Positions 23,370 through 32,958 of a DNA stretch of 64,000 nucleotides are shown in pieces (the first letter of the stretch is position 1; the number at the start of each line of letters is the position of its first letter). The position numbers were made by a program, and so were the translations under genes. The DNA is taken from NCBI GenBank assembly GCA_030704615.1, contig CM060734.1, positions 42,670,042-42,734,041 of the forward strand, read 5' to 3'. This stretch comes from Takakia lepidozioides. Its lineage: Eukaryota > Streptophyta > Takakiopsida > Takakiales > Takakiaceae. A model generated the notes under the pieces. That model was not told where the DNA came from. It saw nothing but the letters and a program-made list of their open reading frames with translations, and searched no databases.

Positions 23370-25216
23370 ATTGTAGGATGCAAGGCCATCCTTCCCGATC
23401 TCTGCAAAGGTCCTAGCCTCTGACATTCATCACACTTCTGACAATACTCGTGTACATCTTTGAACAAAGTAGGCCACCAGTATCCTGCGAGTAGTATCTT
23501 TCTACTGGTAGTCTCTTCTCCAAAATGACCTCCAGCCACTCCTTTATGAACTTCCGCCAAAACTTTATTTACTTCATGGTGGTACAAGCATCGTTTTAGT
23601 ACTCCATCAGGTCCTAACTTATACATTCTGCTTCCTACCATAGTATAAGGTAAAGCTTTGATAGCGATTCTCTTCCTCTGCTCCTTACCATAACTAGGTG
23701 GGCACTGACCATGAGCAAGGTAGTATCTGATTGGCCACTGCCAATCTAACCAGTCATCTGCACTTCCTTGCACCTCCACTGCAAAGAGACTTGCATCTGG
23801 TAATTGATCATCTATTCCTGTGGCTGGTTCTCCTGTTGACAATCGTGACAAATGATCCGCCACAAGATGCAGTCTCCCAGGCTTGTAAACAACCTCGAAC
23901 TCAAACTCATGCAAGATTATCAACCATCCTGCTATTCTTCCGCTTATCAGAGGTTTGTTTACCAGGTATATCAGAGCCTGGTGATCCACATAGAACATAA
24001 ACTTCTTGCCCAACAGGTAATGCCTGAATTTCTTCACTGCATAGATCATTGCCAATGCTTCTCTTTCCGTTGTGCTATAGTTCCTCTCAGCACTGTTCAT
24101 CAACCGGCTAGCATAGTACACAAGTGAATCTATATTCCCTGTAACATTCTGGGCTAACACCGCTCCCAACGCTTCTCCTGATGCATCGCAGTGAACATGG
24201 AATACTACATGCCAGTGAGGGTTAATCAGCACAGGTGTAGTTGTTACTGACAGTGTAAGTTCCTCAAATGCCTGTTGACATTCAGCTGTCCAGACAAACA
24301 CTGCATCTTTCTTCAGTAGTTTGCTCAATGGTGCTGCTATTTGTGCATACCTTTTGACAAATCTCCTGTAATAACTGGTTTGCCCAAGGAATCTCCGTAG
24401 ACTTTTAACATTCACTGGTGGTGGAGAGGCTTTAATGGACTCTGTCTTTCTGGGATCCACAAGGAGTCCCTTCTTACACACAATGTGTCCCAGAAGCACC
24501 CCTGAGTTCACACAGAAAGTACACTTCTCTGGATTCAGGCCCAGACCTCTCATCCTGCATCTGGCCAAACATAACTCCAATTTATGCAAGTGCTCACTCT
24601 TAGAGCTGTACACACTGAAATCATCCAAGAATACCTGCATGAAATCATCCAGATACTCATGAAAAGATTCACTTATCACTCTCTGAAAGGTCGCTGGTGC
24701 ATTACAAAGTCCAAAGGGCATGACTTTGTATGCATAAGCCCCCCAGTCTGTGATGAAAGCTGTTTTCCCTTGGTCTTCTTCTGCCACTTGCACTTGATTA
24801 TAACCACTGAAGCCATCCATGAATGAGTATATCTCATGGCCTGCCACAGTGTCTAATACTGCTTCTGTGAATGGCAAAGGGAAAGGATCTTTCTTCGTAC
24901 AAGCATTCAGCTTCTTATAGTTCACACATACTCTTAGTTTGCCATTCTTCTTGGGAACTATAACAATGGGCGACAACCAAGTTGTATACTCTATTGGGTA
25001 TATAAACTTAGCCTCAGCCAACTTCTGTATCTCTTCTCCAACCTTCTGTGCGTAGTTGGGATTCATTCTATACCTCGCCTGCTTGATTGGTACTGACCCT
25101 GGTTCCAGTTCAATCTTATGCTGACAGACTTCAGGTGGTATCCCTTTTAGATCCTCATAGCTCCAAGCAAATACATCTCTGTATTTGATCAACAAGCTTT
25201 TAGCTTTTTCAGCCAC
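23370..25216 (-). pseudogene. Reverse transcriptase, RNase H and integrase zinc domain
   Basis: The frame is open for over 600 codons. RT motifs in order are LSPIVIVPKKNGKLR, the FMDGFSGYNQV block, MPFGLCNAPATFQR and the catalytic VFLDDFSVYSS. RNase H follows (HCDASGEALGAVL, TTEREALAMIYAVKKFR, YVDHQALIYL). The integrase HHCC finger is HKGVAGGH with CQKCDEC. It overlaps the gag-protease frame by 28 bp in the -1 frame, suggesting frameshifting or a lost base. Enzymatically the RT region looks intact, while the integrase core is displaced by the inversion. Confidence 0.92.
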
Positions 25217-26430
25217 GGACGTCCCAATAATAAGGAGTAAGCCTCCATGACTTCATCCATTTTTAATACAGTTACTGTGATCATAAAGATCATTTTCTGT
25301 ATCTGTATCTTAACTTCTCTTATTAATCCCAATGGCTGTACACTTCTTTGATCTGCCATTGTTACTGTAAATGGGGCTGGTTTCATGTTACTTAGACCAA
25401 GCTTCTTCCTTAATTGGTCTGTCATGATATTTACTCCAGAACCACCATCTATCAGTACATCAGTTAGTTCTGTGCTTCCAATTCTCAATTGGATTACTGG
25501 CATAGAATCATCAAAGTCCATGACTGTTTCTCGCCCTTCCGGCTTCACATTATAACTGGTCACCTTGCTGTTCAGGTCTGTGTTTCCTGTCTCTTGGGCA
25601 ATTCGATTGATTGCTTGATACAGCCTGTGCCTACAATAAGGTGCCACAGCTAATAACTGTCCAATGGTAATTTCTGCTTTGGTCTTGCATATTACTTCAG
25701 CCAAAGTCTCTTCATTACTTTGCATGTCTGCATCTTCTTTTTTCTCTCTCCTGAGCATTCCCAATTGCTCAATTCTGTTCGCAGTTTCAAATGCCTCCTC
25801 CACTGTATTATGGGGTAACATATCCACTTTCTTTTGCAACTCTGGTCTTAGTCCACTCACAAACCAAGTCTTCTGTAAACCGGGTGCTGGTACTGCAGCC
25901 AGCTTTTTCATCATCAATTCCATCTTCTCCATATACTCTTCAACAGTTTCATGCTTCTTCTGCTTCAGCTGTTGTAAACTTCCATACACTTCATCCTCAG
26001 TTTTACTTGTCCTGAACCTATTTCGAAATGCTGTATTCAAGCCATTCCAGGTTAGGAAATGATTATCAGGGAATCTTGCATACCATTCACTTGCTTTCTT
26101 GATAAGTGAACAAGGAAACAATCTCATCTTGGCATCATCGCCATTCTCATTGTTCACTATACACATGTGCTCAAATTGGCTAATGTGTACATCGGGATCC
26201 CTTTTTCCTGAATATATTGGAAAGGGTGGTTTTGCCCGTGTTGGTTGTAACGCCATCTGCGGCCCTACCTTCTGCCCACTGACAGGTGCTGGCACCCTTG
26301 CTGGTGCTGGTCCTTCTGGACCTGTTGTTTTTGTGGTGGATCTTCCACCAAGTGGTGGCCCTTGAGCACTCCCTGCTTCTGGCCCCACGATATTCACAGT
26401 ATTCCCAGCTTCAGTTGCACTACTTCCCAC
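25189..26430 (-). CDS. Gag capsid and aspartic protease of the Ty3 element
   Basis: The frame opens with a Gly/Pro-rich stretch, then a Retrotrans_gag-type capsid (AFRNRFRTSKTEDEVYGSL, YMEKMELMMKKLAAV). No zinc knuckle is visible. The C-terminal third is a retropepsin with catalytic DGGSG in VLIDGGSGVNIMTD, followed by LLGRPWL, a conserved late protease motif. It overlaps the pre-gag frame upstream by 37 bp and the RT frame downstream by 28 bp, each in the -1 frame. Confidence 0.85.
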   Translation of the reverse strand: MGSSATEAGNTVNIVGPEAGSAQGPPLGGRSTTKTTGPEGPAPARVPAPVSGQKVGPQMALQPTRAKPPFPIYSGKRDPDVHISQFEHMCIVNNENGDDAKMRLFPCSLIKKASEWYARFPDNHFLTWNGLNTAFRNRFRTSKTEDEVYGSLQQLKQKKHETVEEYMEKMELMMKKLAAVPAPGLQKTWFVSGLRPELQKKVDMLPHNTVEEAFETANRIEQLGMLRREKKEDADMQSNEETLAEVICKTKAEITIGQLLAVAPYCRHRLYQAINRIAQETGNTDLNSKVTSYNVKPEGRETVMDFDDSMPVIQLRIGSTELTDVLIDGGSGVNIMTDQLRKKLGLSNMKPAPFTVTMADQRSVQPLGLIREVKIQIQKMIFMITVTVLKMDEVMEAYSLLLGRPWLKKLKAC

Positions 26431-27005
26431 ACTCCCTGTCCCCCCAGAGCCAGATCCAGGCAGCCCGCCTGATCCCCTGAGCCGACACCTTCGTTGGCCT
26501 GTGATCCAAGTGCTCCACTTGATCCAGGTCCAACGGGTTGGGATGTCCTGGTTGTAGTCTCAACCTCAGCTGTTGGGTCTACTTCTTCATATTCTTCCTC
26601 TTCCAATTTCTTCTCTCTGTTTTCATCCTCCAAGTTCTGCCCTTGGGTTTCTTCTTCACTCATGTAACTCAACTGTAATGGTGTTGGAGAGTCTGAACTC
26701 TCCGTTGGCTCTGCCACATCCTCTTCTCCTTCTTCACCTTCTGCTTCAGAAACTGGAGTTCCTGCTTTTGGTGTTCCATGCCAACTCTTATCAAAGATTT
26801 CTGTCAAATCTTTTATCCAATGATGTACCTCAGATCTTTCACCTCGTGATTGATCTTCTTCCTGTACCAATTCCCTTAATCTTTCTTGCAAAGAAACAGA
26901 AGGAGTGGCATCCAACTCTAGTTCTTCCGGTATAGGTGATGTACTCTTTGATCTTAATGGTGTGAGAGTCCAGATGATTCCCCTATGTCTATTCCTCTCT
27001 CCCAA
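26394..27005 (-). CDS. Acidic pre-gag frame of the Ty3 element
   Basis: About 200 codons, very rich in Glu, Ser and Thr, with no recognised domain. It overlaps the capsid frame by 37 bp. Such low-complexity N-terminal regions occur in several large plant Ty3 groups. It may be fused to gag by frameshifting, or the frame break may be a mutation. Confidence 0.45.
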   Translation of the reverse strand: MGERNRHRGIIWTLTPLRSKSTSPIPEELELDATPSVSLQERLRELVQEEDQSRGERSEVHHWIKDLTEIFDKSWHGTPKAGTPVSEAEGEEGEEDVAEPTESSDSPTPLQLSYMSEEETQGQNLEDENREKKLEEEEYEEVDPTAEVETTTRTSQPVGPGSSGALGSQANEGVGSGDQAGCLDLALGGQGVWEVVQLKLGIL

Positions 27006-27106
27006 AGATATGGATAATTAGCTTTCAGATAGCTTTCTCTTTTTGCTGAATATCTCTGGCGTCTAGCTTCTCTTTCATCACTCATGTCCCATGTCTTTCA
27101 TTTCTT

Positions 27107-27802
27107 TTAATGTGGCAATAACCAAAACTCTCTTCTGTAATATCTCTCGTATATGCCTGGGTTTCTTTCAAGCTTCAATGCACCCTTGGCTATACTTGAA
27201 GTCTCCGTTACCATATAACCATATGGCAAACAAGTCTGAAAAGCTGTTCTTGGTGTGAGTTTGATCCACAAAATATCCTTTGGAATCCAATTCTTTACCA
27301 GTACAAGCTCTTCATGCATATGAGTATAAACATTCACCTTTCTTTCTTCCCAGCCTTCAAACTCTACTCGTTTAATGGATAGCAATGCTATCACATAAAC
27401 CAATGTTGGTAACCAACGTGCTCTTCCTCTACAGGCTACCTGATAAATCTTTATCACTCCTTTCTCCAGACCCCATTCTGGATCAGCATCATGCACTCGC
27501 TTAAGAATATTTTCTTTACAACCGTCTGGCAATTCCAAGAACCTTTGAAAGAATTGTTTGGACAATCTTTCTTCCTTCGTTCCACAGGGAATTTGATTCA
27601 CTTCAAATTCTTTAATGGTCCAACCACCATGATCCCACCAGATGCCTGTCACATCTGGTTGTTCATGACTCAGTTCCCCAATATGGTCGCCAAATGTCGC
27701 GCGGCTTTTACTCACCCATCCCTTCGCTATTCGAGGCGGAAACTCCAAGATAGAAGAGTTGGAAATCTCTAAGTACTCAGCCCGCGCAGAACAATCAGTC
27801 AT
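27107..27802 (-). CDS. Globular pre-gag frame starting inside the 5' LTR
   Basis: About 231 codons, opening within the LTR (the frame crosses the LTR edge at 27695) and running into the internal region. The primer-binding site is therefore inside the frame. The sequence is Trp-rich (GIWWDHGGWT) and looks folded, but I do not recognise it. The true start is uncertain. It could represent the N-terminus of a large gag precursor or an extra ORF1 as in Ogre-like elements. Confidence 0.4.
   Translation of the reverse strand: MTDCSARAEYLEISNSSILEFPPRIAKGWVSKSRATFGDHIGELSHEQPDVTGIWWDHGGWTIKEFEVNQIPCGTKEERLSKQFFQRFLELPDGCKENILKRVHDADPEWGLEKGVIKIYQVACRGRARWLPTLVYVIALLSIKRVEFEGWEERKVNVYTHMHEELVLVKNWIPKDILWIKLTPRTAFQTCLPYGYMVTETSSIAKGALKLERNPGIYERYYRREFWLLPH
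27672..27694 (-). other. Candidate primer-binding site
   Basis: On the minus strand TTTGGCGACCATATTGGGG follows the 5' LTR directly. TGGCGACC-type sites occur in large plant Ty3 elements. I cannot name the tRNA with certainty. Confidence 0.6.
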
Positions 27803-28733
27803 GACCTACAGCTAGTGTATCATGGGGGTGTTTCCTATTTGTTTCCCTTTTGGTATTCATGTTAGCTATCTTACCCTTGATAATTAAGTATCAGTTTGCT
27901 TTATCAATCTATTGGATTCCATCAACTCATCCATTCATTTCACAGCTTCACTTAGATCTCTCTACACAGTGTGATTGTATCGTAAAAGTATCCGATTATG
28001 ATTTATCAGGTATCAGGCCGAAGCCATTGTGTCTCTAATCTACTCTACAATATCATTACAGCCTTGCATATATCAAGCATCTACTCATCATCTCTCTATC
28101 TTCACTTCCGTTCTTCATCTTTGCCCGATCCCCTCTCCTCCATCACCCAGAAGTCCTCCTCCGAATGATATCCCTCGATTCCCTGTTTTCCCCTTTATCT
28201 TCCTATCCGTGGTTCTAACCGTTTCCCTCACTAACCGTCGTCTGTGAACTAACATGTTCCCTTCGCAGGTGTTGTTCCCTACAGTCGTTTCCTGTCCTAC
28301 TCTTCGTTCCCTATGATCGTGACAGCTGTGTCAAGCTGTGACTGGCTGTGTGAAACTGTGACGGGCTGTGACTGGCTGTGCGACTGTGTTTGGCTGTGTC
28401 GGGCTGTGACTGGCTGTGTGGCTGTGACGGCTGTGTCGGCTGTGACGACTGTGTCTGCTGTGTCGGCTGTGTCTGCTGTGACGACTGTGACGGGCTGTGT
28501 TGGCTGTGTCGGCCGTGTCTGCTGTGACGACTGTGACGGGCTGTGTTGGCTGTGATGACTGTGACGAGCTGTGTTGGCTGTGTCGGCTGTGACGACTGTG
28601 ACAGGCTGTGTAACCCCCCTCTACAGTGCGCTGCTGTCACCCCTAAGGCTCCTGTTGGTCTCAGTCTGTGCAAAAATTAAGGGTACCCTACAGATCCCGT
28701 ATAAGTGTCTAAGTCCCCGACAGTCCTCTAACA
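27695..28733 (-). repeat. 5' LTR (element orientation) of the Ty3 element
   Basis: It is 1,039 bp, TG...CA, nearly identical to 16835-17909. It carries a CTGTG minisatellite at about 28321-28613 that is 36 bp shorter overall than in the other LTR. Confidence 0.93.
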
Positions 28734-28738
28734 GGAAT
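28734..28738. repeat. Target-site duplication GGAAT, right copy
   Basis: It matches 16830-16834. Confidence 0.95.
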
Positions 28739-31700
28739 CAGTGATTTGGTCTTTGATAACTGGCTCCACAAGGCTACATTTTGGAGTCAGGTGTGTATTC
28801 AAACATGCTGTTTCTTCTCTTCAAGTATGTGATGTGTATCTTTTTTGCAATTCTGACAAATATACTATTTGCAGCTCGAAAAGCGCGCCATCATTGTGCT
28901 GGATCAGACTTTGAAGGACCTGAACATTGCGATTGTTTCCCCTCCCCAAATGTCATTGGAGGCATACATAAGGAAGTGGAGAGGTCTCACGTGGAGATAC
29001 TGTTTTTTCCGGGAGTTCTCCAAAGATGGTAACATTTTACGGTCCAACGACTTTGACAGTCAGGTTGGAGGAGAGTGGGCCATGATGCGAGTTGTGTACA
29101 GGTGCAATGTCATACTTGAAACTCTACTGTTTTTTTTGGAAAAAATGTGGCTTCATATGGATTGCAATCTTAGATCCAGATTGAATGTCGTTGACGACAT
29201 TCACTTCTTTGTCTAAGTCATTCTTAAGCGAGTATATGAATTCACCTGGTTAGGATCTAAGGATGCAATTATATTGTCCCTGATTAGAATTGATAATGTC
29301 CTTGAATGGCGTTGACGACATTCACATACGGAGTTGTTGAGAGGTCCTCAGAGTTATTTAAATTTTTGTAATGTCCATAGAGGTTACAGTGAGGGTTCCT
29401 CACTTCATTTTGCTGAATGTCAATGCAGACATTCAGTTGTTCTGCATTGTTTTTGCCTCTTGCGATGAATGTGGAGGCTTGATAAGCTCTGTTTTAAGAA
29501 ATCCAAAGTGAATGTCGTTGACGACATTCACAGCTGTGTCTGTATTATTCAACAGCGACAAATTCAATTTACATGGATTGGGGAGCTAAGTAATTGGTTT
29601 CTTTTTTGTATTTTTGTGAATGGCGTTGACGCCATTCACATACAGTGATGTTGTGAGGTCCTCAGTGATAGGTTCGTTATGAATGTGCATTGAGTTTGCC
29701 TGGAGGGTTCCTTACTCAATTTTTTGATTTCCATCCTGTGATTTTGCTTCATTTAAGTAATAATTTGGCTTCATTCTTGAATGTCGTTGACGACATTCAC
29801 TTCTATGTCTGTGTCATTTCTAAACAATTATTTGCATTCACCTGGATTATGATGTATTTACAATGTCATTGAATGGAATGTTCTGAATGGCGTTGACGAC
29901 ATTCATATCTGGAGCAGTAGTGTGGTCCTGAAAGGTCCTTGGAGCAGTTGTCAGAGCCATTTCAATCTATGTTTTATTCTTTCTGTTCTACTTGCATCTT
30001 ACTCACTGAGCGCTTTTGTGGGTTGGGATTTATCTCCTTTTTTCAGGTACACGAAATATGTACTTATGGAAGGAAATCACCTGAGCGGAATTCCCGACTA
30101 TCTTGACATGTGGTCGGACCCTGCAAACGATCCAACCATGTATACTGCAGGGATATTGAAGGACTGGAGTCCTTCTCACTTCAGAGACTGTGGGTGGTAC
30201 CTTGACTGCCCACCTGAGCACACGACCTTTCAAGAACAGCATATGAAATTCTTGAACAATAACGCTGAGATGCTGGCGCCTTTGACTGACGAAGAGTATC
30301 AACGAAACATAGCAACCTTGGCTGCCAAGGAGCCTGATGCTCAGGGAACGCCGCAGAAGGGAAAGAAGGCGGGCCGCAAACCAAAAGACAAGGCTGTTGA
30401 TGTCATAGCCATCTCACCAGCAAAGCCAAAGGACAAAGACAAGTCCAAAGAGAAGGAAAAGGACAAGGGGAAGGAGAATGAAAAGGAGATGGAGAGTGGG
30501 CAGGACTTTACTGCTGGAAGATATACCCGCACTCTTCAGTGCGTGTTCGATGCCAAGCCACACCCTTCCCGTTCTGATTCAGCAGGAGAGATGAAAATTG
30601 TTAATGAGGGTTGGCTTTCGATGATGCAGAGTCGAAAGAGAGGATACACTGGGGTGCCATCCCCTACCTGGGACAATATAATCTCATTCCTCAATCTGGT
30701 GAGAATTCCAGTTTCTTTTCTTTTTCTCTGAAAGTTTCGTTGGCAGTATTTCAGTCTCGTTCTTTGAAAACATTCTTGCCATCGTTCTTATAAAAAACAT
30801 GTCTGTTGCAGGTGAGCACAGGTCCCACCTTCGTGTGCGGTGTGCAGAAAACTTATGCGGCCGACATTGTCATTCTCGACATCCCGGATGGCCAGGCTGT
30901 GCCAGAAGTTCTTCCAAAGGGCAAGACGCCAGGCTGGAACAAATTCGAGGACAACTACTGGAGTTGGGTGTTCGGGTTCTGTAACAAATTCCTCTCTGAT
31001 GCAGGGACACTTCTGCTTTTTCAGTCATGTGACAATGATAGTCGTTGGGCATTGGCATCATACCTCAAGTCTTCAGGGTTTGAAGTTTTGCGCACATGGA
31101 ATTGTGTGAACAGCCTCTACCTTGTGAAAGGGGGTTTCCCTGGTCAGCTGGTATGCCGTCTCCCTTCTGCTTGTGCTTTGATCATGAGTTTCAATTTTCT
31201 CTGCAGCTCCACTCTAGTAGAAAGTTTTATGATCGACACCGATCATCAACGATTCATGATTTTTTTGTGTCAGAGTTCTGAATAGCCGATGTACACACTT
31301 CCACTATAGATTGTGTTTACCACACTAACCTGCTATCTTTGCCAGACGAGGATGTTCGAGGCGATCTGCCTGCGGAGGATTCGCACATCAAAGACACCAT
31401 CCTCCATCCGCAGCTTTGAGATTTCTGACCAGGGTTGTTTCGTCAACCCCCCCTATGAGCCCCATGTCGATGACATTTTGTACAACTTCATGCAGTCCAG
31501 TCAGACTCTGAAGAGACCAGATGGCACTCCCTGGAGAGGTGCAAAGGAAAAGTCACCAGCATTCATGCAAATACTGCTGGAGTCATGCAGCCACCGCTCT
31601 GCACGGGTGGTCGATCTTTCTGTGTCCACATGTTCGTTTTTTCCCTTCCGAATTGGTTTCCTTTCAACAGTTTCATCTGCTTAAATCCCCCCTCCAAACT

Positions 31701-32248
31701 GTTCATGTTCTCCTGTCTGGTGCAGGAGCAACTTACCACGCATGCAAGGCAGGCGGAAGAAGCCTTTTTGGCATGGAGGGTGATTCTGACCTCTAAAACA
31801 CCGTGCTCCTCCCCCTTTTGTCTGGCTCCACTTCAGGCACACAGACTGATCGGATTCAAATTCGAAATGATGACGATCCCGAAGATAAGCAGGTCGACAA
31901 CGACTTTTCATGTGAGTAAGTGCTAAACCCTCTTTGGGAGTCATACTCAATTTCTCGATAACATCAAAGTTACAGTAATAACTTTTTCAGGCTGTCTTTC
32001 AGGAAAGGCAGCGGTGGATCTTCAGGAGATACAGTCATTTCTGGCGAGTCTGTTTTCGACAGCCCCCTTTCCAATTTTCTGCTTCCTGTTTATGCCGAAG
32101 CAATGGCACTTCACGCGGCTGAGTCCCTATCCCCTGACTTTTTAGTGGCCAGCCGTAGGTGTATCCAGCGTGGATCCGGTGTTCTAAAATACTTAGACTT
32201 AGATGCAGAGGAAGAGGGGATACATTGTACTGACTCTGAGTCAGACTG
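28739..32248 (+). pseudogene. ParB/Srx-like-methyltransferase cargo gene, 3' part
   Basis: Exon 4 resumes in frame after the Ty3 insertion and ends at 28790 (CAG/GTGTGT). Further exons are 28875-29101, 30047-30698, 30812-31150, from 31346, 31726-31779, 31837-31911 and a last one to a TGA at 32246-32248. The 30047-30698 exon has a Lys-rich KDKDKSKEKEKDKGK tract. The 30812-31150 exon reads ADIVILDIPDG and then SDAGTLLLF, resembling motif IV (DPPY position) and motif V-VI of beta-class N4/N6 DNA methyltransferases. Later exons read KSPAFMQILLE and RVVDLSV, then GATYHACKAGGRSLFGMEG, matching motifs X and I (DPFxGSGTT...GIE) in the permuted beta order. Catalytic DPPY is degenerate (DIPD) and the DPFCGSG position is altered, so activity is doubtful. 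The C-terminus is acidic. Confidence 0.65.
29183..29906. repeat. Intronic family-2 palindrome array (7 copies in about 300-bp tandem units)
   Basis: Copies start at 29183, 29304, 29413, 29508, 29616, 29779 and 29885. The consensus is arms GTGAATGTCGT and ACGACATTCAC around TG. At 29616 both arms change together (GGCGT/ACGCC), keeping the pairing perfect. Sequences between copies also repeat (TTCACCTGG, GAGGTCCTCAG, GGGTTCCT), giving roughly three degenerate units of about 270-325 bp, each with two palindromes. The array fills the intron between 29101 and 30047. Confidence 0.9.
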
Positions 32249-32820
32249 AACTGTATTCTTTTACTATTTTCATTTTCATATTATCTGGAAAACGTTGAAT
32301 CCCCTTCCTCCACCGTAGTTGTTCCTTTAGAACAAATAATAATCACAGAATCAACTTTCGTTTAAATTGCTATATGTATGAATCCATCTCACAAACCTTC
32401 CTGACTCTTCTCATATCCATTGTGCATTCATCTACACTGTATTCATGCGTGCTCCATTCATGAAAGCTTCCTTTGTACAACATCCATTGTACATTCATCC
32501 TCTGTACTCTTTAATCCACCCCACAAACCTTCCACACTCATTTCATATACTTTGTGCATTCGTCAAAAGATTTGGTCATGCATCTTCCTGTCATGAATTT
32601 TTGTCATTGCTCAACATCCATTATACATTCATCCATTTTACTCTTATCCATCCGTCATTCATCCATCTACATACATTTTTCACACTCATCCATCTGTTTA
32701 TCATCCAACTGTACATTCATCCATCCTTTAATCAATGCCTTTTATTATGTCGTCCAGCTTGTTTCCGCGGTAAAGGGTGCCAATCCGCGGGAATACACTC
32801 CACTTCTTTCTGGGCGCGTG
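32249..32820. other. 3' region of the cargo gene with degenerate CATTCATCC repeats
   Basis: No coding potential is recognised. About 32400-32745 is a low-complexity tract of imperfect CATTCATCCATC units. Confidence 0.6.
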
Positions 32821-32947
32821 GTGACTCGGCCTTCACGTGTGATGACGTGGACTGAGCCCCGTGACGTGGCATTTGCGCAAGGTGACGTGGCGTGAGCGCA
32901 GTTGCGCTCACGCGCTCACGTGACCAGGCTCACGCCGAGGCATCCCT
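32821..32947. repeat. Right terminal inverted repeat region of the MULE
   Basis: GC-rich, with repeated GTGACGTGG and the hairpin GAGCGCA/TGCGCTC. Its outer part is the inverted partner of the left end: CGCGCTCACGTG (32911-32922) and GCTCACGCC (32928-32936). Confidence 0.7.
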
Positions 32948-32958
32948 GAAAGCATACC
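32948..32958. repeat. Right target-site duplication of the MULE (11 bp)
   Basis: GAAAGCATACC matches 9737-9747. Confidence 0.75.

Larger units (their letters stand above)
16835..28733 (-). mobile_element. 11.9-kb Ty3 LTR retrotransposon inserted in the cargo gene
   Basis: The two LTRs (16835-17909, 27695-28733) are nearly identical over long stretches, start with TG on the plus strand, and flank an internal region coding on the minus strand. The right end is TG...CA; the left copy ends TA. The order on the minus strand is pre-gag frames, gag-protease, reverse transcriptase-RNase H-integrase, then a very long extra frame. Gag-before-RT and RT-before-integrase order, together with the protease (IDGGSG) and RT (VFLDDFSVYSS) motifs, place it in Ty3/gypsy, near Athila/Tat-like lineages. 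The LTRs differ by a 36-bp length change in the CTGTG minisatellite and few substitutions, so insertion is fairly recent. Confidence 0.95.
9748..32947. mobile_element. Mutator-like element (MULE) carrying a ParB-methyltransferase gene
   Basis: The element is bounded by an 11-bp direct repeat. Its ends are inverted: GGCGTGAGC (9760-9768) then CACGTGAGCGCG (9773-9784) on the left, mirrored on the right at 32928-32936 and 32911-32922, 11-12 bp in from each edge. The outermost 11-12 bp match poorly. Both ends hold smaller hairpins of GAGCG/CGCTC and repeated ACGTGG. Inside are a minus-strand MULE transposase (10330-13871) and a divergent plus-strand ParB-like/methyltransferase gene. A Ty3 retrotransposon (16835-28733) accounts for just over half of the span, so the element was originally about 11.3 kb. 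The boundary call rests on one copy. Confidence 0.7.

Noticed and set aside
29183-29906. Regularly spaced palindromic repeats resembling a CRISPR array
   Set aside because: The spacers are themselves related to each other, spacing varies from 95 to 163 bp, the locus is an intron of a eukaryotic gene, and no cas gene is present.
31346-31633. NPPY in GCFVNPPYEPH as the methyltransferase catalytic motif
   Set aside because: It lies just before the motif X and I region, not in the motif IV position of a beta-class enzyme, where DIPDG is found. It is kept only as a possible alternative.
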